Shown piece after piece: positions 45,755 through 57,325 of a stretch of DNA of 64,000 nt. The number at the start of each line of letters is the position of its first letter. The first letter of the stretch is position 1. The notes beneath the pieces were generated by a model. That model had not been told where the DNA came from. It ran no database searches and worked only from the letters and a program-made list of their open reading frames with translations. Source of the DNA: Micromussa lordhowensis (lineage: Eukaryota; Cnidaria; Anthozoa; Scleractinia; Lobophylliidae); the NCBI GenBank assembly GCA_964020085.1, contig OZ026602.1, positions 32,641,575-32,705,574 of the forward strand. Direction: 5' to 3'. Both the position numbers and the translations under genes were made by a program.

Positions 45755-46127
45755 GTCCTATAATGAATTACTCTTTTGATGTAAGGGGAAAATGTTTGGC
45801 GCGAAAATATATCTCTGTGATATGGAAGACTCAACTGGTCTTGAACGTGCATTTAAAATCGACTATCACGCTGACGAACTCCAACCAAATGAATATGTAA
45901 TGAGTACTGGGCAATGTCTAGAGAAATATTTAAATAATGCACGGAGTACTCCCCCCGGAGTAACCTACGTTTGACTAGTGCCCCTCCTAGGGTCGGGTGG
46001 GGGGGGGAAGCTGGCAATACTCCTAGTTCGGACAACTGGATTTGCTCCGAAACTTTGCCTTATTTTGTAACTAAAAGTTATTTCGTTGCTAACATCGTGT
46101 TTATCGATCTCTTTAAGAGTGCAAGCC

Positions 46128-48060
46128 ATGGAATGTGGATTAACAACGACAAAAAGGCGGACTCTGTGGCTAGCAATAGCTTTATTCCTTCTCTATGGAG
46201 TGCACCAGTCACGCTGTGATATCCTGCCAGTCAAAGCCAGTCACCATAACAACACTGCTTTACATCAAGTGCTGGAAGCTTTGGCAGCGACTTACCCCAA
46301 TATAACGCGTTTGTACTCCATAGGAAAATCCTATCAAGGTAAAGGCTTATGGGTACTGGAGATCACAAGGAATCCTGGGATGCATACACCGGGGAAACCC
46401 GAGTTCAAGTACGTGGCAAACATGCACGGAAACGAGGTTGTCGGAAGAGAAATGCTCCTTTTGCTGGCAGATTATCTGTGTTCAAATTATGGACGTGACG
46501 AGAGGGTTACAAAACTTGTCGACACAACCAGAATCCACCTCTTACCTTCAATGAATCCCGATGGATGGGAGAGTTCTAAGGAAGGCGATTGTTCGAGTGT
46601 CAGGGGACGGTTCAATGCAAACGGTGTGGATTTGAACAGGAATTTTCCTGATCCTTACGACGGACAGAGGAATGAACTCCAACCCGAGACTCAAGCTGTC
46701 ATGAACTGGATTCACCAGGAGCCTTTTGTCCTCTCAGCGAACTTACACGGAGGGACACTAGTTGTGAATTACCCCTTTGATAACCTCCCTAGAGAATTGA
46801 AGAGGTCTGGGACTAGAGTCTACTTCAGTTCCCCGGATGATGACATTTTTGTTTCCATCTCCAAAGTTTACTCCCTGGCGCATCCCACAATGCACAAGGG
46901 CCATCCTCAATGTCCAATCCAGAGAAGAGAAAGGTTTACTGACGGGATTACAAACGGGGCTGCCTGGTACCCAATCTCTGGAGGAATGCAAGACTACAAT
47001 TATTACAAAACGTACGTTAATCTTTTGTAAGACTTTCATGATAGAACGCAATGCTACCATTTTCAATTCGTTTGTTCTTTCTTTCGTTATGATTAATTGT
47101 TACGTTTTTGGTGTTTTTTTTTTTCTAATCTAGAGGACTATTACTTTTAGGTTTCTTTCAATTGAATCTTAATTATATTCATCACAAAAATTCATAGCAA
47201 ACTAAATAACTGTGAAAAAATATCTCCAGTCGTTTGGACGGTAAAGGAAGAACTGAACTAAACACTACAAAACGCCCCCGAAATTGAAAGCTTAGAATAT
47301 TTGCCACTGTAAGAAAATACCCTACCTAAAACTAAGTGTGAAGATTGAATTTTTAAAGCTAGATGGGTTGTTAATGACCAACATGACTCGATCATGTTGT
47401 ACTTTATAAATAACTCCTGAAATTTAGGATACATCTTGTTCAAAGAAAGGATTGTTGATCGATAACTTTCTCGTTTTTCGTTTTAGAAACTGCTTTGAGA
47501 TAACATTGGAACTTGGTTGCTGTAAATATCCGCCAGCTCTTTACATCATGCCCTACTGGTACGCAAACCGCGAGGCCTTGCTGAAGTTCATCGAATTGGT
47601 GCATAAGTCAGGAATAAGGGGCTTTGTAGTTGATGAGAAGGGCCGTCCTCTGGAGGGGGCAAGAATCATCATCGAGAACCGCGCTAAGAAGATAAAGACC
47701 TTCAAGGATGGTGACTTCTGGCGGCTTTTGGTTCCAGGAAATTACACCGTTCGTGTAGCTAAACGCAGATACAAAAACTCCAAGAAGATCGTAACTGTTG
47801 AGGCAGATGTATCGACAGTTGTAAACTTCACTATGTTTAAAAAAGATTCAAAGAATTTCGACAGGCGTCGGCCAGCGACGAAGATAAACGGCGCAGTTGA
47901 GCTTGAAAAACCGGCGAGTAATGTGAGTTTTCACTCGATAACAAACCGAGATAAATTACAGCTTTCAGCAAAATCATCCAAGAAATCCGCTTCTGTTGCA
48001 AGAAATCCTTCAATCGTTGCTAGTTTTATTTGTCTTGTTTTTGTGGCCAGTTTGAAATGA
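46128..48060 (+). CDS. Carboxypeptidase M/D-type metallocarboxypeptidase, probably GPI-anchored (485 residues)
   Basis: Secreted or membrane-anchored zinc carboxypeptidase of the M14B (N/E) subfamily, which removes C-terminal Lys or Arg from peptides. Two exons, 46128-47011 and 47487-48060, joined in phase 2 (donor GTACGT, acceptor TCGTTTTAG). Residues 10-30 are a signal peptide (TLWLAIALFLLYGV). Zinc ligands are His100 and Glu103 in NMHGNEVVGRE and His207 in NLHGG; the substrate Asn-Arg pair is in DLNRNFPD; the catalytic Glu303 lies in LELGCCKYP. A transthyretin-like beta domain follows (GIRGFVVDEKGRPLEG). The protein has one catalytic domain and ends in a hydrophobic stretch (SIVASFICLVFVASLK) with no cytoplasmic tail, as for the GPI signal of carboxypeptidase M. 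The start was chosen because it opens the signal peptide; an upstream in-frame ATG at 46086 would bury it. Confidence 0.94.
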
Positions 48061-49311
48061 TAAACCAACACTTGTCAGGTTCAAGTTATCGATCGTTACA
48101 AGTTTTGTTCTCACTTCGTATAACCATTGTTAGGCAGAAAGTTTCATTTGTTTGATTGGTTGAAATTTAGTAATCGGATCAATCGTAGTAATATAGCTTG
48201 GTTCTCTGTTTTGCATTTAGTCCTTTTAAGTGGTACACTTCTTTGTCGTCCTTATTTTTATTTGAGCTTTTTCTCATTTTACATATTTATGTCGACAATT
48301 TTATACTGGGGCTATGCCGTGCAAGCTGTGTTTTTTAGTGTCCAAAATCATCTCCAAAATATTAGTTTACCAAGATAGAAAAATGCTAAGGGATTGATTG
48401 TACAACAAAGCAATAGGCGAAGGCTGGGACAGAGAGCATATATCCCCTCGAAAAACATTGACATTTTCAATTAACTGAGGCCAAGACTTATGCGCCGTGC
48501 ATGACAACTTGGCTAGTCACGTAACCTTTTCTCCCCAACGAAGTCAAGATTGCGTGACGAGCCATAAGAACGTTTGCACAGGAAGTCACGCATGACATAG
48601 CTCCTCTATAACAGCTTTTCATTTTGTACTTTTTATTTTCACACGTTTTTGTTATTGGGCCTATTGGGGTGCTTGGTTGATTCCATATTTCTTGCTCATA
48701 TTGAGGCGTCTACTTAGAGTGATCAAGTTTTAAGCTGAATTTTACCAGTGTACCAATTAACCTGTTGCTTGAGACGTTATTTATCGAGATCTGTGGATTA
48801 ATAAAGGCTGTCGTTTTTCTATGATCTGAGAAGGATTCAGTATCGAACACGGTCCTAATGTCTTCAGCAGCTCGTGACAACCAGACTTCCAGGCTTTCTT
48901 AAAGGCCGCGTTTAGCAAGGAGCCTGGACTCTACTACACCAACACTCGTTCCGTAGAGCCCATGGGATTGGGACAGTTACTTGACAACTTTCAACTCCCT
49001 GGGCTAAGTTGACCTGAAGGATCAACGCTAGGGATCTGAAATAAGGAGAAATACTATTGAACGTCAACAGGAACGTAAAACCCTGGGGGGGGGGGGGCAG
49101 GCTTCGTCCCAAACACCTTTATTTCCTATTCAAGGGGTGCGTATAATATTGTTCGAAAGATAACTCGTGACAATTCTATTCTTACGCTTATCTTGGGCCA
49201 GCGTGCGAGTCCTGTGCTTGCTGTCACTAGACTGCTAACCCAGTGCCCCTGGAGACGACATATTGTTGTTGACGAAGTGTTCCCTTGACGGAAAGGGGAA
49301 AGACAAACAAA
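48061..49311. other. Convergent 3' flanks of carboxypeptidase and NOB1 genes
   Basis: Both neighbouring genes end here. No exon recognised. A G homopolymer of about 14 occurs at 49086-49099. A plus-strand open frame at 48127-48378 has membrane-like composition but no signal I trust. Confidence 0.45.
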
Positions 49312-52300
49312 TCACTTTTTCTTTTTCGGCGAACTTTTTTTCTTGACCTCATTTGGATTCCTTCTGTTGTGGTGCTGTGCTCCTTTCAAGTGATAGCCAA
49401 GTTGGGAAGCCCGACTAGTTACGTCTTTAGCAGCGAATGGCGAGGTTCGTGCGATGTAATCAGGATCAAACACATTCATGTTGTCCTTCTTGCGAGGCAG
49501 ACGGTGCTGGCCGCGCGGCTGGTCTTCTGTGAGGACTGGGTTCTCACTGTGACGGCCCCCTTGAGGCAGACGAAGAGGAAACTAAGAAAAATAGAAATGA
49601 GAAAAAATAGTCACAAGAAAACAGTAACACGATTACAGTCCAAGTAACAATTGGCTCCATTTCGAGAGTAAAAAAAGCGATGGCAAAAAATGAAAAATGG
49701 CTTCCCTTTGCTTACAACAAAAACAACGTTCCGACACTACTGTTGTTTGCTGATACAATAAAACTCGCCTTAAAACAAATCCCTTGTTGGCCTAAAGAGC
49801 TCATGCCAGTCAATATTTTATCTGAAAACTGATGTCCAATGGCTGAAATGTGAGCTTTTCAAATCTCACACCAGTTCGTCTTTGTCAGTTTAAAGGAGGA
49901 AGTATTGGGTCAAATTTAAACTGTTTAATACCTTCTTTCCTCTGATATTAAACGGTTTCCTTCTCTTTGGCACTTGGTAATGAGTTACACCATCCTCGTC
50001 CACACTCACTGACAGTCTCACCAAAGTACTGTTACCGCAAGATGGACAAAACTTCTTCCCCGACTGGCTTGTTACTCTGAAATTCAAAAAGAACATATTA
50101 TTGGTTTAACAAACTCAATCAGTTTACTTCTATCACCTGAACCCAGTACAGCAATGTCAATCCCTTAGTCATCAACCAACAAACTGTGAATGAATTTTTT
50201 TATAATCTTTCAGCATTCTTTCTGACGGGACAGACGTCTAATTTCATTAACCAAAATCTTAGAAGCCTGCAAGCACTTAACTTCCTCTTGCCGTGATTTC
50301 CTTCAAAAATTACTATTGAAAAATACTGTATGATGGATATGATTGTATTCTATTGACTAATAAAGCTTTCGCTTCAAAACTTCATATCTACAATCATGGA
50401 CAAAACTCTTAGGACAAATTTGTACTTTTGACGCTTTTGCACACTGGCCAGACGCAAATAAAACTTCACCTGCCTAACCTCTCCCCCCACCCCACCCCAC
50501 ATACAACGTTGAAAACTAGTACCTGCAATATCACCTGATTTTCAACATCGTATTGGCTGAGGATGGGGGACAGCAACACGTTTTTAAAAGGATAACAGCG
50601 CTTTTTTCAAAACTTTAGTTGTAAAACACAGATAATTTGTCAATGACATAAGTGTCCCAAGGACTTTTGTCCATGATTGTAGGTCAATTGTAATTAATTA
50701 TTTTTCCACTTTTGGATTTTTAAGCAGAAAGAGGTGAGTTCAATGGTACTTTAAAGAGTACACGTAGTTCCTCTTTCGCCCAGTCTATTGAGTGGAACTG
50801 TAAATAAGCTGCAAGGAAATATGGCCATGTCGTAAATAATCCGGAAGGAAAAAATGGCAGCAAAAAATACTGGGGGCCAGGAGCCTGCGAATGCCTCCAG
50901 GATTTTGTGTGACCATATTTTCTCATGGTTTTGTGTTGTGTCACGCTTTACAGACTAAGTGAAAGAATGATTACTTGTAGGCTAGGTCATCATCATGGCT
51001 TGGCTTTGCAAACTAAGACTATGAAGGGGGTGCTCCACATCGACTGCAGAAGCTTTCATGGCTGGTGAGGCCACTGCGTGTCCGGCAGTCCCAGTTGCAG
51101 TGGCTGCAGGTAGGTATTTAATTGTATAAACTGCAATCCTCATGAGTGCGACATTGTGATGTGTACTGTTTTGTGCAATTTATGAAAGATAACATGGAAT
51201 ATGCAATAATCTTAGACGGCTATCGTTTTTGTGAGAGGGTGAGCACAAACTGGGTTTGGTAAGTGGAGAAAGTGGCCTAGTGAGAAGGGGGTGGCGGGGG
51301 AGGGGGGGAGGGGGGAGGGGGGAGGGGGGGTGAGTAAGAAGGACAAGTTGGGCCCCTACTCTCATTCTCTCTTCCCAATTCTCTATGATAAATTTTGCAA
51401 CTCCAAGATGGCTTCATAAGTACTTATCAAACTTCTTGTCAAAATGGCCTGTGTAAGCTTAAAAGGGGTTTGAATTAATGTTCAACATTTTTTCTTTCCA
51501 ATGTTTCATCGTTTTTATCCTTCTAAGGAGAAAGTACAAATAATACTTGATGTACCTGAAACAGGCGTAGCATTTTAACACATAGCTCCGTGCCTCCCTG
51601 ATCAACATACCATCCATTGAAATCACGTGGAACCCCATCTGGATCAACACATTCTAAAATAAAACAAATCACTTCTGACATTACTCTTAATTTTTGAGTG
51701 TTTGAGTTGCTCAGATTTATTACTACACTATTTACAGGATAGATGGTGAGTTATATTTGCAATCCAAATAAACATCATGACAACCTTCTTATATTTTGTT
51801 CTCTTTATGGAAGTGCCTACATGTGTGTCGTCTCCAACTCAGGAAAACACTATTTAGTACATTGATGCTAGGAAAGCCATTTAAAGCACATGAATTTGAG
51901 GCAGGTGACATTAGCAGCTAAACAGCTAGTGACGTATTGACTTCCACTTCGAGTATGTGTAAATAGAAGGTTAAAAGGCACTTAAAGCACTTCATTAACT
52001 AAAACAAGATACAATAATAGATGTGTAATGTCCGGGCACATTGTGACTTTACTTTATTGACTGGGTTTCTGCATTTTTCTAAAACGACATACATTTTCTT
52101 AAGAGTTAAGCAGTCAAAATTACTTGTTCAAATTGCCCTGAAATTGTGCTATTACCTGCATTGCAAAGTCAGTTGTAAGACAACCCACAGTTACATTAGC
52201 TGGGACCGCATCAAGATTTTCTTTCCTCATCCGACTCTTGACCTGGTTTATGTTATCAGGTGTAATCCAGCCACCATCGTCATCATCATCTTCATCATTA

Positions 52301-55300
52301 TCACTGTTGCTATCCAAATCATCATCACTATCAACACCCTCGTCATTTTCCTCAAATCCCTCATCATTGTCTCTTGACTCATTAACTGTAGAATTATTTA
52401 TAGTCATCATCTCCATTCCAGTTGTAATTTCCACTGCTGCTGATTCATTGTTCTTGTCATTTGTAGTGTTACTGCTTATTTCAGTTCTTGAAAGATCAAC
52501 TACATTTTCTTTTCTTGTGTTTGGTTTGTTGTTGCGATGTTGATCTGGTACTATTTCCTTGTTGTCTGTTCTGTCACTTTCTACAGTACTACTTTCCGTC
52601 ACTTCCTTGTTAAGTTCATTTCCAGCACTTTCAACTTTGGACTTCTACAAGGCCAAAGAAAAAAGAAAACTAATGTTATTCTGATTACTATGCTACATTG
52701 TATTACACCTAGTATGGCAAGGCAAATTGGTGCAGTATTGTATAAGGTAAATTGGTGTTGTATCGTAACAAACACCAAAGACAATTTGAGAAACACATAA
52801 TTTTGAAGATATGGAAAATCTGGGTAACTAACATTACACAGCATTCCACTTACTTTTTCTACAAAGAACCCAGGAACTGGCTTTCCTGTAAATCCCTGAG
52901 CGATCTCAACCTATAGACAGAAACATTTATATACACATCACTAAGACTTCTCCTGCTAATACGTTTACTAGACAAATTAGTATACAAGTTTTAAAATTCA
53001 TACATTGTATATCACTCTCTTGTGGATATACAGATTTCTAGTTGAAGAGGTGTGTAAGACAAGTTCTGACCTGTTTGGTGGGTCTCGTCTTAATGTGGTC
53101 TATTCCACAATGTTCCTTTTCCAGCTGGTATGTAAGGGCCAAAACTCTCAAGTCAACAGCTGAAAGACTTCTGAAATCTCCTGTCAGTTTTGCAAATTCT
53201 GACACTGTAAAATAATAACACACAGGTTAACAAATAGTTGATTTAAAGTCTGACGGGCGGAGGAGGGAGGAAATTTCCGTACAATTTGGATCCATGTGTG
53301 TTGCAAAGAGTCTTGAATCCTTTAAGGATGAAGCAATTGAAAATTGATACCCTATTTAATGCCCAAACCTGAAAAACGTCCATTATTGGACATTGAGCAG
53401 GGAAACATGTCAGTGGCCCCTAAAAATAAACGGTGAAAACGTTTTAATCTCAAGAGTTAATACCTGTGTTATACCTGTGATAATAGGCCATTTCCTAGTG
53501 TTCCTTTGCATCTATGTTAAAACGAATCTTTGTGCGAAACCATTTTTACGAAAATGCGTTTCAACCATAAGTTCAGTTTAATTTCATGCAAATCAAACTC
53601 ACTTTCATAAAAAAAAAAAGAACACGAGAACTCGTTTTGAAATAGAAACTCGGCAATGGCCTATTGTTGAATTTTTTTGCTAAGACAAGATTTGCATTAT
53701 TAAAGTGCCTTAAAAACAGCTGGGATCTGGGTCTATCATTCACTGGATCAATCACTATTAACCATGCCCAGTGCAAAGCATGTTTGGTTTTGCGTAATTA
53801 ACACGGTTTACGGTCATTTCGTTCCATGGTCAGATCGTTCCAATCAATAGTCAGATCGTTCCACAAAATAGTCAGATCGTCCCACATATGAAAAGCCAAA
53901 TTTGTTGAGACTTTATCCTAAGTCGTTTAAAAACAAACAAGAAATGAATAATTTTATACCAACGAGGAATCGATTGACGTTTCGGAAAGATATAGCACAA
54001 CAAAGTAAAAGCTATCCCGTTCTGGAAGTACAGTATTTCGAAGCGCTAGTAACCTAATTTCTTTTCAACGCGAGATATAGCACAACAAATGTTTGTGATA
54101 TTGTCACTTGACCCTTACCGTTTATAACTCCAAAATGTTGTTGTGAAATGTGCGAAGGAATTTTAGCTCTGACCTTCTTTTAAGAGACTTGTCCTTCCTG
54201 TGTGCGACAATTGAGAGAGTCTATTGCTCTCAGTTATAAGGCGCCAGTGTTTCGTAAGAATGGCAAAAAACATTTATGGAAGTTTTTGTTTTGTTTTGTA
54301 GTGCCTCGTTTCGTAGTGCCTCGTTTCGTGATGAGAATTTCACTTCGGCTAGAATATTTTCGGCGAGTTCTCTAGGGTAGCGTAAACCATTACAGGTTTC
54401 TCTCGTTGCAGTTTAATCTAAAACCCACTTTACATGTGAGCGACCTCGAACGTAGCGCCGGAAACCGTCGTAAACCATTACAGGTTTCTCTCGCTGTGGT
54501 TTAATCTAAAACCCACTTCACATGTGAGCGACCTCGAACGTAGCGCCGGAAACCGTCGTAAACCATTACAGGTTTCTCTCGCTGCAGTTTAATCTAAAAC
54601 CACTCTTTACATGTGAGCGACCTCGAACGTAGCGCCGGAAACCGTCGTAAACCATTACAGGTTTCTCTCGCTGCGGTTTAATCTAAAACCCACTTTACAT
54701 CGAGCGCACTAACGAAAACGTAGGCTGCAGAGTACTTTATTCTGTTTACTGTGTTGTGGTTGTGAAATAGTGCATCGTGAAATTAACATACGACGTTCTC
54801 ACTATTATGCAAAGACATGTACAGTAGTTGTGAAAATACTTTCATCCATGTTCTGATCGCTACTCTGTATTCAGATCACATTTACACATTTAGAAAATAG
54901 ATATAACATATGGAACGATCTGACTATTTTGTGGAACGATCTGACTATTGATTGGAACGATCTGACTTGGAACGATCTGACCATGGAACGAAATGACCGG
55001 ATACCATTAACACAAGTCACTACATCTCCTTTTTATCCTTCCTCCCCAGTATCTCCTCCGCGGTTCACAAGATAGAGCAGTGTGACAGATGATGTAAGTC
55101 GGATCGAGTTTTAGACGCTACAATTTAAAATCCAGTAATGTAAAGCTTACCAGCGTGTAGTGTCTCAGTGGATGGTTCTCTGAAGTGAATATGGTAAGGC
55201 AATACTGACAAACGCCGTCTAGTTGTCGCATCTCTGATCTCATTTATGACATCTTCAACCGTGTACACATTGTCGCACATTTCATGAAGCGGTGCATTCT

Positions 55301-55361
55301 TCAGAAAAGCAGCTGAATCCGCCACTATATGTTTTATTTTAGCAGTGCTTCCTTCCGCCAT
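49312..55361 (-). CDS. NOB1: NOB1, 20S pre-rRNA D-site endonuclease, complete, 7 exons, 467 residues
   Basis: NOB1 makes the final cut that forms the 3' end of 18S rRNA in the cytoplasmic pre-40S particle. Exons on minus: 55151-55361 (ATG), 53071-53204, 52854-52910, 52156-52644, 51556-51653, 49932-50076, 49312-49581 (stop); phases match at every junction. The N-terminal PIN domain has the acidic residues in VADSAAFL (Asp15), VINEIRD and SAVDLRVLALTY. A long acidic, low-complexity linker follows (DDDLDSNSDNDEDDDDDGG, residues about 230-255). Then come the conserved block QMGFHVISMDGMLIREARSY, the zinc ribbon CYACF (325, 328) with CPSC (340, 343), and the C-terminal NOB1 tail with DPDYIA and a Lys-rich end. 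It is longer than the human protein (412) mainly because of the linker. Start and stop are both inside the window. Confidence 0.96.
50391..50679. mobile_element. Tc1/mariner-type MITE in a NOB1 intron
   Basis: Begins CAATCATGGACAAAA and ends TTTTGTCCATGATTG, with TA on both sides (50389-50390, 50680-50681). The interior has no coding sequence. Confidence 0.85.
51288..51334 (+). other. G-rich tract with quadruplex potential in a NOB1 intron
   Basis: A run of GGGGGAGGGGGGAGGGGGGA-type blocks with five or more G-runs separated by single A. On the transcribed (minus) sense it is C-rich, so the G strand is the non-template one for NOB1. Confidence 0.55.
53811..54999. mobile_element. Foldback element with repeated GGAACGATCTGACT ends and an 88-bp internal array
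   Basis: The left end CGGTCATTTCGTTCCATGG is matched by CCATGGAACGAAATGACCG on the right. Inside each terminal repeat the word GGAACGATCTGACT (inverse on the left) is present three to four times. The interior contains an array at 54381-54706 of about 3.7 units of 88-89 bp, each with CGTAAACCATTACAGG and GAGCGACCTCGAACGTAGCG. It lies in NOB1 intron 1. No transposase. Confidence 0.8.
54381..54706. repeat. 88-bp tandem repeat, about 3.7 copies
   Basis: TAAACCATTACAGG recurs at 54383, 54471, 54559 and 54648, spacing 88, 88 and 89. Copies differ at few positions, so expansion is recent or homogenised. Confidence 0.85.
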
Positions 55362-57325
55362 CTTACTTTCCTCGTGTTTTTATTCCATAACCGCTGACCA
55401 AAATGTCGGGAATGTAAACTTTGCGCAATACACAACGCAACACGGGGATAACAGGGGAGGAATTAGTACAACTAAGATGGGTGGGGTGGGTAGATCATTC
55501 TTTCTTTACCATATGGACATCAGTTATGAATGACAGAACGATTTTCGCAATAGGTTTCCAGCTAGCAGCCCGCACAAAGTGTCACGATGTGTTTATCTCG
55601 TGATCTCCTTTTGTGCACTCAGTACGAAAAATAACTTGTAAAACAGGTTAGTTACCAGGTCGGGGATTCCCCTTGTTCGGTCTTCTAAAGGAAATAATTT
55701 TTGACTGAGCAGGGAATATAAGTTCATCGGTGTAAAGGCTGACGCTGACGGGTGCTTCAAAGTGGGAACTTATATAACGCTCGTTACTAGTATGAAATTT
55801 GCGGTTTTTTAGGATCTGATGGCTAAAGTTTCGTCACGTGGCCTAGGATGTTGGTGCTGGGACAGCCGGGAGAGCTCTGGCTCCTGGCTATGTTCTTAGT
55901 CCCTAGGGGCATACCCCTGTAAAAGGGATCACGCTGCTCAAATCTGGCCAAAAAAAGTCGCTAAATTCATACAGAGAGAATACGATCGGGAAAGGTTCAC
56001 AAGAATTGTAAGTAAAATCAAAACATATTTTCAATTTCTATTAGTTCAAGGTCAATTGCGGCACACAGCCTGTAAGTGACTGTAATTTCTTTATTTTAGT
56101 TTGACTATATACTTCTGGATAGAAGGAGTGCAGAAATAAAAATGCTCATATTTCCCAGCTGTTGAGGCCGTCTCGTCCAAGTGCCATACACTGAGTAACG
56201 TGGAATTCCGCGCAGTCTTGTCAGCTGGTGAAACTGCTGTATGGTTGCAGTGGTTGGACTAGCGTGCTATCCAGCAGAGAAGAGAGTCAAAAACTCAACT
56301 GATGGCGAGATAGTTTTCTCTAGACCGGAAGGACTGGCACGGAGTCACTGCTGTACAATGAGTTCCTCGAGAGGGGGATTACACACGGGTTAAATGGTCG
56401 ACTTGCAACCATCCAGATTAATACGGCCGCAACTTAGCAGGCAAGCTTGAATGGGACTTCGACTCAACGGACGGGAAAAAAAAAAACTAACCCGAGACTG
56501 ACGGTAGTGTGATAAGCGAGATAGATAACAAGAAACCCGTCGATATCTGAAACGATGAGGCCCTACCCTGAGAGTTCTGTATGGTTGTGAACTGACATCA
56601 TGATTGTTTACCTCCTTCAATGTTGCAGAATCCAATACCCCTAAAAAACGAGGAGTTCCGTAACTAAAACAGTTTAAAACAACAGCAGGAGCCCATCGCG
56701 TTGCTCCTGATACCAGCGAAAATGCGAAACCGGTCTAATCTTACGACATCACGTTAAGTAGTCTCCAGGCCAATGAAAATTCATCAGATAACTCATTTTA
56801 AGCTTCAAAACAATGATTCTGATTAAAGTCATCTTTTCACGAAGGCAGGCAAGCAAGAGGCGCCGCGGCTTGGGGAAATATAGCCAGCCCCCGCCCCTTA
56901 CGTCACAGGTCACATGATGAAATCGACAATAGGGTTCTCATTTCAAGTTCCTATAATAAACTGATATCAAATCCTTGAAGGCCGAGAAAAGAAGCTAAGA
57001 GAGAAGAAACATTTCTCGCGGAGAACTTGAAAAAGGTGAACTATCTTATTGCCTATATCCTCTAAAAAAAACAACAAAAAACAAGAGCTTGCTTTTTTTG
57101 GTCACAGAAAACAACTGAATGACGTTCTCAAGAGAAAGCTACAGACTGAGTGTGCACAACTGTTCAATTGATATCGCGTGATCTGTCTTGGTGTTTATTT
57201 TTTTATTTATTTATTGAAGCTATATTTAAGCTTATAAGGTAGTTAATAAATTACGTTTTGATGCGCGCCACTAAAGAACTCTTTTGCGCAAATCTTGTCA
57301 TTGACTTATTCCAAAGTAATGCAAG
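55362..57325. other. Intergenic region between two minus-strand genes
   Basis: Holds the upstream region of NOB1 and the 3' flank of the 14-3-3-motif protein gene. No exon recognised. A homopurine block (GGGAAAAAAAAAAACTAAC) at about 56470 and a long AT-rich stretch near 57190 are the only notable features. Confidence 0.45.

Noticed and set aside
51000..51110. Cys/His-containing frame in a NOB1 intron resembling a zinc finger
   Set aside because: The conserved NOB1 order runs straight from the CYACF exon to the CPSC exon; adding this piece would break the zinc ribbon.
52238..52543. Ser/Leu-rich open frame on plus
   Set aside because: Antisense of the acidic linker exon of NOB1.
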